Assembly: GCA_013399695.1 (NCBI GenBank)
Contig: VXAU01001111.1
Span: 27,195 to 91,194 of the forward strand
Length of the DNA: 64,000 nucleotides
From: Formicarius rufipectus
Taxonomy: Eukaryota; Chordata; Aves; Passeriformes; Formicariidae
Direction of reading: 5' to 3'
Part shown: positions 40,406-52,600 of the stretch, in pieces
Layout of the letters: the number at the start of each line of letters is the position of its first letter
Numbering within the stretch: position 1 is the first letter of the stretch
The notes under the pieces: model-generated
The model's input: only the letters and a program-made list of their open reading frames with translations
Database searches by the model: none
What the model was told of the DNA's origin: nothing
Program-made: the position numbers and the translations under genes

Positions 40406-40619
40406 GCTCATGCAAGCAAAGACCTGGAGGAGCAGTTGCGGTCTGTGTCCAGTGTGGATGAACTCATGACAGTACTTTATCCAGAGTACTGGAAAATGTT
40501 CAAATGTCAGTTGAGGAGAGGAGGTTGGCAACACAACAGGGAACACTCCAGCTTTGACACAAGATCAGATGATTCCCTGAAATTTGCCGCAGCACACTAC
40601 AATGCAGAGATCCTGAAAA
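40406..40619 (+). CDS. VEGFC: VEGFC exon 2: N-terminal propeptide and start of mature ligand
   Basis: The exon is 214 nt, with acceptor AG at 40404-40405 and donor GTAAGT starting at 40620. It encodes residues 1-71 of the visible fragment plus the first base of codon 72. The peptide starts AHASKDLEEQ and includes the conserved block VDELMTVLYPEYWKM. The FAAAHY motif at residues 60-65 corresponds to the known N-terminal processing site of human VEGF-C (Ala111/Ala112), so proteolytic activation is likely conserved. The acceptor polypyrimidine tract is short and interrupted. The start is set by the splice site: the reading frame is open upstream for only a short distance, and homology begins at the AG. 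Confidence 0.96.
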
Positions 40620-43600
40620 GTAAGTACAGGACACAAACCATTCTCCAGCACGCAATAAATTAAATTCTGAAGGCTTTTCAGTTGTGTCAAAAATGTTTTA
40701 AAAGCTAGCCATTGTCAGCAGTCTGATTTGATGTGTTGTCTTTAGTGTAAAATCTTTGCTAGTCAGCATTCTATAATAAAACAAATTGCTCTGCAGATGT
40801 ATTTTAGGTGCATCCCATTGTAAGAAAGTTGCTTTCTTTCATCAGTAGATAGAGTAAGTGCTTGCCTTCGGGCAAAAGACATCCGACTTTGTGGAGGCGG
40901 TAATAATTTTGCAGGAAGCAAAAAGGATGCTGGTAGTTGGAGTCATTGAACTGTTTCTGCTCATTTTTTGCAATTACATCATGGCTGGTAATGCTTTCTT
41001 CTCTTATACATTAGGGCTTTAGGATGCCAAATAATCCACTTGTAAGTTTTTCCTGTTACAAGAGGGCGGTTGTCATGATGTTATGCTAAAACAAGGAAAA
41101 AACCCAGCTTTCAAACCAGTGTGTCAATACCCTTTAGTGTTTCAGATGTCTTGGATAAAATTGTATTTGCTTCACAGTTTAAACAAGTGCATGTAGGCAG
41201 AGAAATGCACGATTTATAGCAGGAAGTGTGCTTTTTTACATGATATTGGAAATCATGTACCTTAATGGAGACTTTAAAGTACACATCAGGCTAATTTTCC
41301 ATTTTTGTTGAATAGCTTACCATAGTCTAGTGCCAAAAGAGAATAGAGGGTCCTGTACAGCTGCAAGTCTCTGGGCTATTTAGTATAAGATTGTATTTGG
41401 TAAAAGGCTGTATAATACAAAATCTTTGCCTAAATTTGGTGAGTAATCTGGGAACAAATACTACCTTTCAGATTAAATCACATGTTGTATATAATTGCTA
41501 AATAATAACCTTTTGATTTAAGTAATACTTTTGTAGTTAACAAACTAAATATGTATTTAAATTAATTTCACATTAAGTGAAGAAAATGTAATGTTTTTAA
41601 TATAGAGTATCTAAGTGAGGTACTGCGTGGGACTGGGTAAAATTACTTTGCAGAGATATACAGTGCTTCTTTAGATTTTACCCAAGATGAGACTTACCCC
41701 TGGCAAAGGCGAAGGGACATGAACAGTTTTAGGTGCTGGCCAACAGGTCAAGGAAAGTGATTCTGCCCCTCTGCTGTGGTCTGGTGAGACCCCATGTGGA
41801 CTACTGTGTCCACTTCGGGCCCCCCCCCTCCAACATAAGAAGGATGTGGACCTGTTGTAGCAGGTCCAGAGGAGGGCTGTGCAGATGCTCAGAGCGTGGG
41901 AGCACCTTACCTTTGATGACAGGCTGAGAGAAGCAGCCTTATAGCAGCCTTCCAGTACCTATAGGGGGTCTGTAAGAAAGATGAGTGGGGCCTGTTGCGA
42001 TAGGACAATGATGGTAATTTTAAACTGAAAGAAAGTAGATTCAGACTAGATATTGAAAAGTAAATTTTTTTATAATGAGGATAGTGAAACATTAGAACAG
42101 GTAGTCCAGAGAAGTGGTAGATGCCCCATCCCTGGAAACACTGAAGGTCATTCAAGTTTGGACAGGGCTCTGAGTCAACCTGATCTGATTGAAGATGATC
42201 CTGCTCATTACAAGGAGGCTTGGATTAGGTGACCTTTAAAGGTCCTTTCCAACTCAAGTCATACTATGATTCTGTTTTAAGGTCTTCCCCACCATGTTAG
42301 GTTCCCTTTTAGCTCTCCTGTGACTTTTCTTTTGCTCCATGTCAATATGTCGTGTTCCTATTAAAAAGAAAAATCAGAAGTTAACAGAGAGAGATGTGTA
42401 TTTCACTGACTAAAGGGTGTGACTAGCAATGGATATTCTGGTTCTAAAGTTTAAAAAAGAACCCTAATTTATTGTAGGAGAGTATTCTTTTTAAACGGTT
42501 ACTTTATAACACATGACATTCCCTATGACTTGGCAGGTATTGATACTGAATGGAGAAAAACTCAGTGCATGCCACGTGAAGTGTGTGTGGATGTGGGAAA
42601 AGAGTTTGGAGCAACTACAAACACCTTCTTTAAACCCCCATGTGTATCCATCTACAGATGTGGAGGTTGCTGCAATAGTGAAGGACTCCAGTGTATGAAC
42701 ATCAGCACAAATTACATCAGCAAGACAGTAAGTTCTCACTCTTTTATTACAGTCCAAGTCCTCCTTGAAAATCCATTTGTATATTTTAAACCTTCTTATT
42801 GCTACTATAACAAAGGAAATAATATCATCTGGTTTTTTATGTGTTTTTCAGAATGGATAGGAAATACAGCTGAATAGACTACTGCCTGGGAAAAAAAGTG
42901 TTTAATACTCTTTCCCTCAAAATATATTATTTTTATTTTTTAGAGGAAAAAACAAAGTATGATGTCCAATTCTTAGCTTTGAGATTATCAATGAAATTTA
43001 ATTCTTTTTTTTTTTTTTTTTACTACCACGTACCTGTATGAGGCTCTATAGAAAACTAGCCTATAATTTTATTAGTGTAGACATGTACAGACAGGATACA
43101 TGTTGCAAATAAAGTCTTTTAGGAACTGAATTATACTGTATTAAGAGATATTAGCATAATGTACTTCTTTGTATTGTTGTAGTGCATAGTCCTTCAGGTG
43201 TATATGCACGTTTTATTCCAGTTTAGGGCTAGTGATCAGGTGGGAGTGTGCAGAGATCATGCAGTGAGTCTGTGAGCTGCCTTTAAAGAGTATGTTACAT
43301 TATTCTATTTTATGTAGCTATAAGAATTATCACAGTTATCTTACAACATTTTCCTCAAAAAATATGTAAACATGGTGAACAGTGTTGCCAGGATATTTTG
43401 CTGTTGTTACAGCATTTGGAAGGGTTTTTGTTGGTTATGGGCTTCTTCACTTTTTAGTGTAAATCTTGCTTCCTTTTTCAACTAGATTCATCTGGGTCAA
43501 GATGCAGTACATAGTTATAACGAGGATCCACAACTGTATAGCCAGCTATAATATTGTAGTTCTGGAAAATGTCAAGAAACTTCTTAGTGCTCTGAGCCTT

Positions 43601-46600
43601 CTTGAGAGGGGATTAATAAAAGGGGACATAAAGAAAACAGAAAAAAAAAATCAATTTTTTAGAATTCATTTTCTGCCCTTATTTCTCACCAAATCTGTCT
43701 GAAATGGTATATTCTACCAAGAATTTTCAATCCCAGATTTAAGCTAGTGGTAGACAACCATACAGCACAGGAATAATGTAACTCAAATATCTTACATAAG
43801 GAAAAGTAAAACACTAACTTTGTTTAAACCCTATTGTTTTTTCCCTTTATTAGGAGAAACCCTTACTTCCAGTTACTTGAAAGATACAAACTTATTTTTC
43901 ATGTTAAAACCCAAGAAATATAAGTTTTTTCATATATTGATAAAGTTTAGCTTACTAAAGTAGAGGATGATTTACACAGACAGTTATTTCGTGTAACACA
44001 GATTTCCTGGTCTTTGAGCACCATGTCACTTTGGCATAAATAATATATTCTTCTTCATCTTTCTATTCATGTCTTGGGTAGAAATGGTTATTTTACCCAG
44101 TAGAAAATGTTTAGTACTGAGTTTCCTTTTAGAGTTCTTGATGTTATTATTAATGATATGATGTAGATGTAGTTAAAGATTTAAGAGACTCTGAAAATTA
44201 AAATCTTAAAGGTCTTATCAGAAAGAAAAAGACGGTAACTTTGTTTTGTTTTCTTTACCTATTCTGTAAAAACAAGCAATGTAATCTCTGAGTTTTCTGT
44301 CTTACTTCTGCTTTCCAGTTTTATCTGGTCCTTAACAGAATGCAGTTTAAAAAAAAAAACAACTTAATAAATGAAGGGACCTATAGTTATATATCTTCAT
44401 CTGTCACCATCTCAGATTATTTTAAAATTATGAGACCACAGTTTACCCAATATCCCATAAGAATTAGGAAGAAAAAAACTATTGGATTCAAGACCTTCTG
44501 TGGAATTCAAGTATCCTAGACATCTGTGTTCTTTACTGTTTCTCTATTATTTCCTGAATGAAATAGGAACAAACCAGTAACCAGGAATCTTCTGAGTTTT
44601 GTTTGTTTTGTTTTTTGTTGTTTTNTTGTTTTTTTGTTTGTTTGGGGTTTTTTGGTGGTGGGGGGTTTTTTGTTTGTTTTTTTGTTGTTGTTGTTGTTTT
44701 TGTTTGTTGGTTTGGGGGTTTTTTTGTTTGTTTTTTCTCATAAGTCACCATTTTTTAGCTTTATTTTTGGTGCATAAACTCTGTAAGATAATTTCATAAT
44801 GTTCAACCCACAGAAAAAGTGCTTAATGGGAAATTAATGTTTCAGCTAGAGGTCTGTGAGGGCAAGCTCTAGTGTTGGTTCCAGACATTAAAGAAAGCTG
44901 ATATCAGCTTTCATCAAAAGTAATTAAAAATAAAAGAACTAAGCATAGATGTTATTTTTATGCGGGGGCAAATCATTGATTGCTTGAAGAATGGGCCAGG
45001 TCAGATGTTTCCATGTGGCCCTGTGGTACACTCTGGTGGTCCTGAGAGAGGTCTATAGTTCTCTGGTTCAGGCTGTGTTCCTGCTTTCTAGCTACTTAAC
45101 TTTATTGAGAGAAAATTAGAAAACCATCCCCATTTTTTCTCACAAAAACTGTTCCTTTCATTGCTAAGAGATGTTTATACAATCAATACTGAGATACAAG
45201 AAAACTTCTTAATTTAGATGTGATATAAGGGCTACCAAAATTTTTGAAGACCCCCTAGACTAATCCATAAAATGCAGTAGATGTTCTTCTTTATCTGTGA
45301 CACCGTGATACCCCAGTTTGTAAGTGGTGGCTTGTCTAGTAAAGGTCTGTGGGACAGGTTTGCTGGTGGTTCTTTCATTTTGTGGTATGGATGTGTTGCA
45401 TTTTTTTCTCTAATTTATCATTGAAACAGCTGTTCTCTGTTTCCCTGACACCAATAATTCAACAGTAGTTAGAAAGATTGGAACTACCTGGTGCATAAAC
45501 AGCCTATCCCACAGCTGCATCTATTTTTATGCCCCACCCATAGGCACTTGTTTATAGGTTGCACAGAAGCAGAGAGCAGTCCTATTCCTTTCTCCCTTTG
45601 AACTGGCAGGATGGACGCTTTTTTGACTTCTTTCAGATTATTTGTTGTAAAGGTCCTAAATCTTTGTGGTTCATAATTACAGTAATAATCCCTCAAGGGA
45701 TCTATCTAAGCAGTCTGAAATTAGAGGAGCATTTCTCACAGGAAACAACAGCTTGAAATTGTTTGCTGTGTTTGAGACATACATGGTGTTCCTTCTCACA
45801 GTTTGGAGATGGGTATGTCAGAAGAATTTTCAGTTGTTTTCATAATTTATACCTTTTTCTATGCATTTTTCTGTGTTAGACTGATTATTGTAATGATATA
45901 GTAGTAATGACTATAGTAATGTAATTAGTGGGAGAAATGTAAGTTCCACATTTTTTTTGTTGACATTTTGGGGAAAAAAAAGGAATAAAATAGAAAAAGA
46001 TAGAATGAGAAACTCAATCATATTAAATAAATATGAAAATTATTACATCAGATAAGTTATTTCTTGTTGTATCATATATAAGCCTTGTAATGTTGTTTTT
46101 CAAGAAAGTAAAATAATGATGTATGATTTCTCAAATAGTTTATTTTCATTCCTTTCAGTATAGAGATGTCTAATTTTGAAATCAGTCTTGTATCCTTAAC
46201 TTTAAAATCTCTCTAGACACATTGTACTCTGTCACAGTGGTTATATTTGTCTGGCCTTACTGACACTTGAAGAAATGCAAAGATCACAAGTAATGGAAAC
46301 TTAATCAATTTGAGGGAAACTTTCCAAAAGAAACTACAGTCCATCAGAAGAACATAGTGTAGTTAATGTAAGCATTGGGAAAATATCCATATGTGTACCT
46401 TGTATTTGAAAAGTATCTAGAATGATAACCTTCCCATCCTGATATGAAAATAACAGTTATTTGGTTAATTTATATTTCATAAATCAGTAAACATAGTAAT
46501 AATTTTATGTGTACTGATACAATAGATACTGGCACATATGATGACAGGACTGAATAAATTAATTTAGCCACTGAAACAAAGAAATGCTTTGTATAACAAT

Positions 46601-49600
46601 CAACGGTATTTCTGGAAAGTATGGCATGAAGTTCTAGTCTAAGGAAGAAGCTATAAATGCAGTGAATCAAGAATGCACACCTTTGGGGACTTTTAGTAAC
46701 CTTGTTTAGCAGAAGGTGCCCCTGCCCATGGCAGGATGGTTGGATGAGATAGTCTATAAGGTCTTTTCCAACCCAAATTCTGTGATTCTAAGGACCATTG
46801 TGGAAGAATACATGGAAAATTTCTTTTTCAGGAATCATGTTACATTTGATCACTCACTCAGAGATTCCTGCTTTCTGTTAGATTTTTTTTTTTTTTTTTA
46901 ATTTTAAAATCCTACTAAGTTCTAGGTTGTGGACAAGACTTTTGTCCCACCCTTGTTTCTGTTCTCTGCTCCATTTCTATAAATGGCTAAAGGAAGAGTG
47001 CTGCCAGTGTAGGAACTGAAAAGAACTGTAGGACTGTGCAGCTCTGGCCTAGAAGCTCTTGCAAGGATGTCTGAAGAAATGACAGCGTGGGAAAGGAGGA
47101 GAACTGATGGATTTGGCAATGCAGTAATTGCTGGTTATGTGGTGCCAAGGGCCAGGTTTGGCTGTGTAAGGCAATTCAGAGACACCTTTGCCTGGTATCC
47201 TCTTACTGTGGTTCTCACCTGAGAAGTGAAGTACAGAGCATATGCACTGATACTCAAGGATTAGAAAAACAGGTGTGTAAAGAATGAAAATCCAGGAGGA
47301 AAGTAATTTTTTTAAAAAACATGATATCTTGGATCTGAATGAAAATCTGATACAGTTTCAGATATAGGCACAGAAATGCCATCATACAGGGAGAACCTGT
47401 CATTATACAGCTCATACATTGACATTGATACAGTCATTGTCTTGTTGGGAAAGAAGGAAGGAACCTGCTTGATCCAAAAGCAGCTGGGGCAACATGTATG
47501 TGTTCCAGAAACTAAAAATTATGCTAAGGATCCCAAAAAGACAGAAAGGAAAGCAAGCTTTGTGGGCTGGCTGAAAGGGAAACTTCATTTTGGCTTAAAT
47601 GGGGAGAGATTGGCATGGACAATTTATCACATTGTATGAAGATCTGAGGAGACAGGGGCTGAACACTTTGAAGAGAAATATGAAAAACAGTGAGAAAGAC
47701 TAGAAGACCTGCCATCCAGCTTTCTAAAAAAACCAGCCTTAAGCTGCCTGAATGACAGGTGTTGGATTCTTACAAAATATACTATTTATTGTTTTCACCT
47801 GTTCTTCAGTTATGCAGAGCTTCTGTTAGTATGTGTTGTACACTGAGATGAACTGTGTTCCTCAGTTATATTTATGATTATTCGTTTCTGTGGAGGAGTT
47901 AGGGCATAGCTTTGTGATTTTGTGTTGTTTCTTTTTGTTGTTGTTGTTATATATAATACTCTTTCACATATTTCTTCTGTTGTTGCTTTCCACTGGTTTC
48001 CTGACAGTGCAATGTTGGCAGCAAAAAAGTACAGGACAGCATGGCCAACTTGAGTCTACTTTTTTTTTCTGAGTATATGTCTCTGACTTGAACAATACTG
48101 GTTTAATGTACTTTAATTTGCTCTTTATTGTATTATAGTTAGTAACATTTTTCTGAAGACTGCAAGCAAGACTACAAAACAACTGCCCTAAGCCCTACTG
48201 TTATCAGATCTAATGTTCTGGGGACTGAAGCTCATTCCTTGTAGTCTTTAGGTCTGGATGTCTATCTGTAGGAATTGATCACTGAAGGAAATGTCTGTTT
48301 CGCTTTGCCTGTATTATGAATAATTCTGATTTTTACTATGATTTAGTTGGAAAGTAAAAGATTTGTGCCCCTATGAAAGCAGTAAACTCAATCCTTTAGT
48401 GAATGAAGGATCAGACAGAACTATAAGCAATTTGATCTCCAAGAAGGGAGACTCTGGGGCAGTGCGGGTACCTGCAGTAGTAGCACTAGCCAGCAACACT
48501 GCCAGAAGAGAAGAGGCAAGAACCAGCCTCATATAGAGGTGTAATGGTGCATTTTTTTAGAAATACCCTTTCTATGTATTGACAGTTGGCTGTTACATGT
48601 TGCCAAACATGCCCTATAGTGACAGAAGATTTTGACCTTATTGGATGAGAAAGATGAGTGAAAAATATTTTAGGGATGTTAACAAAACCAGAAGGCATTG
48701 TACGTGGTCAGGTTTTACCTAAAATATTTTATTTAGATGATAAGTCGAACACAACTTGTGCATATTGAGAGTTTATTCACTTACACTTATATAGCTTGAT
48801 TGAATTTAGAAATGCTGCCATTACAGCTGATGGCAAAATATATTTTCTTTAGGAAGTATCTTATTTTCAAATTACAGAAATTATTTAAACTGAATTATTA
48901 TTAGTATTAAATACATGTTCTGTAATAGACTACTTTTCAAGAATTTCTTTCTTTTGAAATCTCTTCTTGGTAGATTTTCATGATCAGAAGAGAAGAATAT
49001 CTCATTTTCCAGTATGCATTTAGAATATAGTACCCCAACAGCACGTACAGACAAAAGCGTAGGAAGAACAAACCAGTCTTTTCATTAATGAAAATAGATG
49101 CGTTTTCTATTCTTTTTCAAAATGCTAGTTCATGTATTTGTCTTAAGCACTTTACAGAGTGGGAACTAGAAATGTACTAGCATATATAATTATATATATA
49201 ACTATTATAAATAGTTGTCTTTTTATAGTTTTTTGACTTTATGTTTAAACAGTAGAAATTATTGAGGGATATAAAATACATTATTATTAACAGAATTTAG
49301 TTGAACAAGATGAAGGTGGTTCAGTCAGGTCAAGGAAACTAGTCTACCTTTATTTGTTTAACTAGATTTGTTTTCATTCCATCACTGAAGTGTAGATGGA
49401 AGTAGTTGTTAGCAGCATTCATCTCTAAACGTGTATGTTTCACAATTTTCACTAGAAGGATAATTGTAAATCAAGATAATTCATGTTCACCACCATGTCC
49501 AGTCATGATTGATATGTCTCAGCTGTTTTTGTGAAATTTCTATCAATGATCTGAAGCTGAACAGGAGAGTTGGATAAGGAAGTACCTCTTAGGAAGTTTG

Positions 49601-52600
49601 GAAGTGTAGCAATAATCCAATGCTGTCATCTCCAGTGGTCTGGACTCTGCTGTTCTGCAGCATGGCAAACTGATCTGCTGCAGGAATAGAGGAAGAACAG
49701 AACATCCTCTTTTTTAGTTGCAGATTCATGTTTATTTTCTTTTCTAAGATTTATCAGTTCTCCCTATAGTTTTTATTTCAGCTTCCGAAAAGCAAGTTCA
49801 TGCTGTCATAAAAGCAGGAAAAACAAGATTCTCTTTTTATGTTTAGTAATGTAATTAGGTTCATACTCTATGTTCTATCCTTCAATTTATACATGTCTTC
49901 TAAGAATTGGTTTTCTTAGTAGGTATTTAATACAATAAAAGCTTTTGCATCTGTAAATTCTTAGCTGTCCAGATGTTCAGAGGTCTCAACAGCTGTGCTG
50001 TCCTTCAGAAAGCACAATTTGTTTAAAAAACTGGTCAAGTCATGTATATGTAGGTGAGTTTTGTCATCTGATTAAAGATCAGCATTTAAAAAACAAAGCA
50101 GTCGGCATGTATTTTTCTCATGTCTACTCTGCAGAAATGAAAGCTGTTTTTCATAAACATGGTCCTTTCTGTCTCTTTATCTACAACACCATCTTCCTTC
50201 TCTCCAATTTTGTAGCTTGTACATTAAAACAAAATCAATGATGGCCTTCAAATAGTTGGATTTATTTAAAAGAAATGCATAAATCCATAAAGCATATTAG
50301 TATGAAAATGTTAGCTCTGAGTTATGATTATTGCTCTTCTTGTGTGAGGCATCTTGGTAAGAATATCTCTTGTCATTATTTTAAATTAAATTTTGTAATA
50401 GATAAGGATAATAGAACCAATATTAAACCCAAATTGTAAAAATAACCAATGACCTTGTTTTTAAAGGTAGTAAGGTCCCCAGAAGATGCAGAAATGTTCC
50501 CAAATGTATTTGGAGGAATGGCTAAACACCTAAAAGGCAGCAGTCCAGCTGTTGTCCTATTTAGAATACTACCAAAAATATTTTTTAAACTTCAACCTAA
50601 TGTATTTATCCTAACTTTTCAAGAGGCTATTGAGATGGGAATCTTACAGCAAAACCTACTCAAACTGTAGCACAAAAGTATGTGCCCTGAATTGAAAGCT
50701 GTAATGAGTTTTACTGCTTCTCTGTTATCGTATGTTTATTTTTACCACAAGGTATCACTGAAGTTGTCCTATTTAACCAGTTGAAATATATTTTTTGCCA
50801 GAATTAGGATTTTATGAATTCATATACATGGTTATTTTATTAGTAGTAGTTATTTCTTAATGCCTTGAAAAAAAATTAATAGTTCAAGATATATTCCATT
50901 ACAATAGGCATGTAATTTACCTTTATACAAATACTAAAAATTAAAAAAAATACCGTATACTAGAGTTAAAAAGTTATTGAACTAAAAATGATTTGATCGA
51001 AGTCAAATATATATTTTTTCTTGCACAGACTCTTACAGTTGTGCAACTGATGTAACTTACTGGCTTTTTTGTATTCTTTTTTTCAACTTTATGAAGCACC
51101 TTCTGAATATTTCATTCTGGATTTTTTTTTAAAGGCTATTCTTTTGAAGTCATCTTCTCTTGAAAAATGAGTTCTTTTTACATTTTACATTTTTATGTTA
51201 AGTGTTATAGTAGGAAAACAGTCACGTAACAGAGTTTAATACTAAAAATGTCAATTGTCATACCATAGATATTGTATTCCTTTTGCACATAGTAATTATA
51301 TAGGAACCTAATTGAATATGCCACTAAATGATGGATGAGAACAAAGAAATGAACTTAAATTCCTTATGGGGTGTTTTGTATGTCCTTACGTTCTTTTAAG
51401 GTCCACTTTAGTTGGACCATTCACAATCTATATAAAAAGTCTTTTGCTTTGCTTTCCCTTCTGCAGTTGTTTGAGATCACAGTGCCTCTTTCTCACGGCC
51501 CCAAACCAGTGACAGTCAGTTTTGCCAATCACACGTCCTGCCGATGCATGTCCAAGCTGGATGTTTACAGACAAGTTCATTCCATCATAAGACGCTCCTT
51601 GCCAGCAACACAGACTCAGTAAGTATGGGACTGGTCTTTCCTTTCACATTATGAGCAAGCCTATGGAAGTAGATTTAAAACATTGCTGTAAGCTTTTGCA
51701 GTTAAGATAGATGAACTACACAGTAGTAGTATCAGAATGCATTTTGCAAGGGAGATACCGTATTTTATGTGAAAAGAATGTTATTAAGTTAATGTTACCA
51801 AGTTAATGTTGTCCCTTTAATCCAACAGATAAACTGGAGCGAGATGATTTAAGAATTAAGAATAATGTTTGTGGGATTTGCTTGTTGGGAAGAGCTGCAA
51901 TCCAATTGAGACTTAAGGGAAACATCAGCAATTTTTTTCAAGTAATCAGGAAAAGCTAAAAATACTTACCTTTGCAAATAAGTAGAAGACATTTCTCTCT
52001 CAATCTGTATTTTTCTAGTTAAAATGATGAGGTTTTTTAAAAAGACCGGTTTTTTAGGGAATCTTTAACTGCAAATCTTTTGTGACAGAGGTGAAAATAA
52101 AACAAAATTGAAAGGGAAAATAAAGGGTTAGATGGCACTCCACTGAGTTACCATATTGATTTTTGTTTTGGTGTTCTTTTTGTTGTGATTTTGAATTTTA
52201 AAAGTCACAGAAGAAATATGGAACCAAAGCAAGTGTTATTAGAACCCTTGAAAAACTCCTTCCTTCATTTAAAGGTCTGAGTGATTATTTTATGATGTAT
52301 AAATATTTATAAGGCAAAAAATACATAGTAGACTAAGGAAGAACTTAAAAGGAAGAATTGATTAATAGAAGTTGAACTGAAATTAATTGTAGATATTTTT
52401 AATAAGGTGAGTGAATAGTACAAATTTCCCAAAGATATTAAGCTAAGTATTTTTCTCCATGGTTTCATTCAGTTTAAGTCTGGATGTTTTCTGATGTTCA
52501 AGTTAAATACATATTTTATTATATTTGAGTTCAAATTATTTATTTTGTTCATGAAAACATGGATCATAAATAGTGGATTCGAAATATATTAGGAAATGAC

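Larger units (their letters stand above)
42728..51466 (+). other. VEGFC: VEGFC intron 3 (8739 nt, phase 0)
   Basis: Starts GTAAGT and ends CTGCAG. It contains a poly(T) run at about 43003-43020, a G/T tract at 44596-44736 and a CR1 tail at 46709-46789. The rest (42728-43002, 43021-44595, 44737-46708, 46790-51466) shows no gene or clear element, apart from short T/A runs and a TA-rich patch near 49182-49200. Confidence 0.93.

Noticed and set aside
42513..42877. Open frames running through exon 3 into the introns
   Set aside because: The homology starts exactly at the acceptor and stops at the GTAAGT donor; the extensions are intronic read-through.
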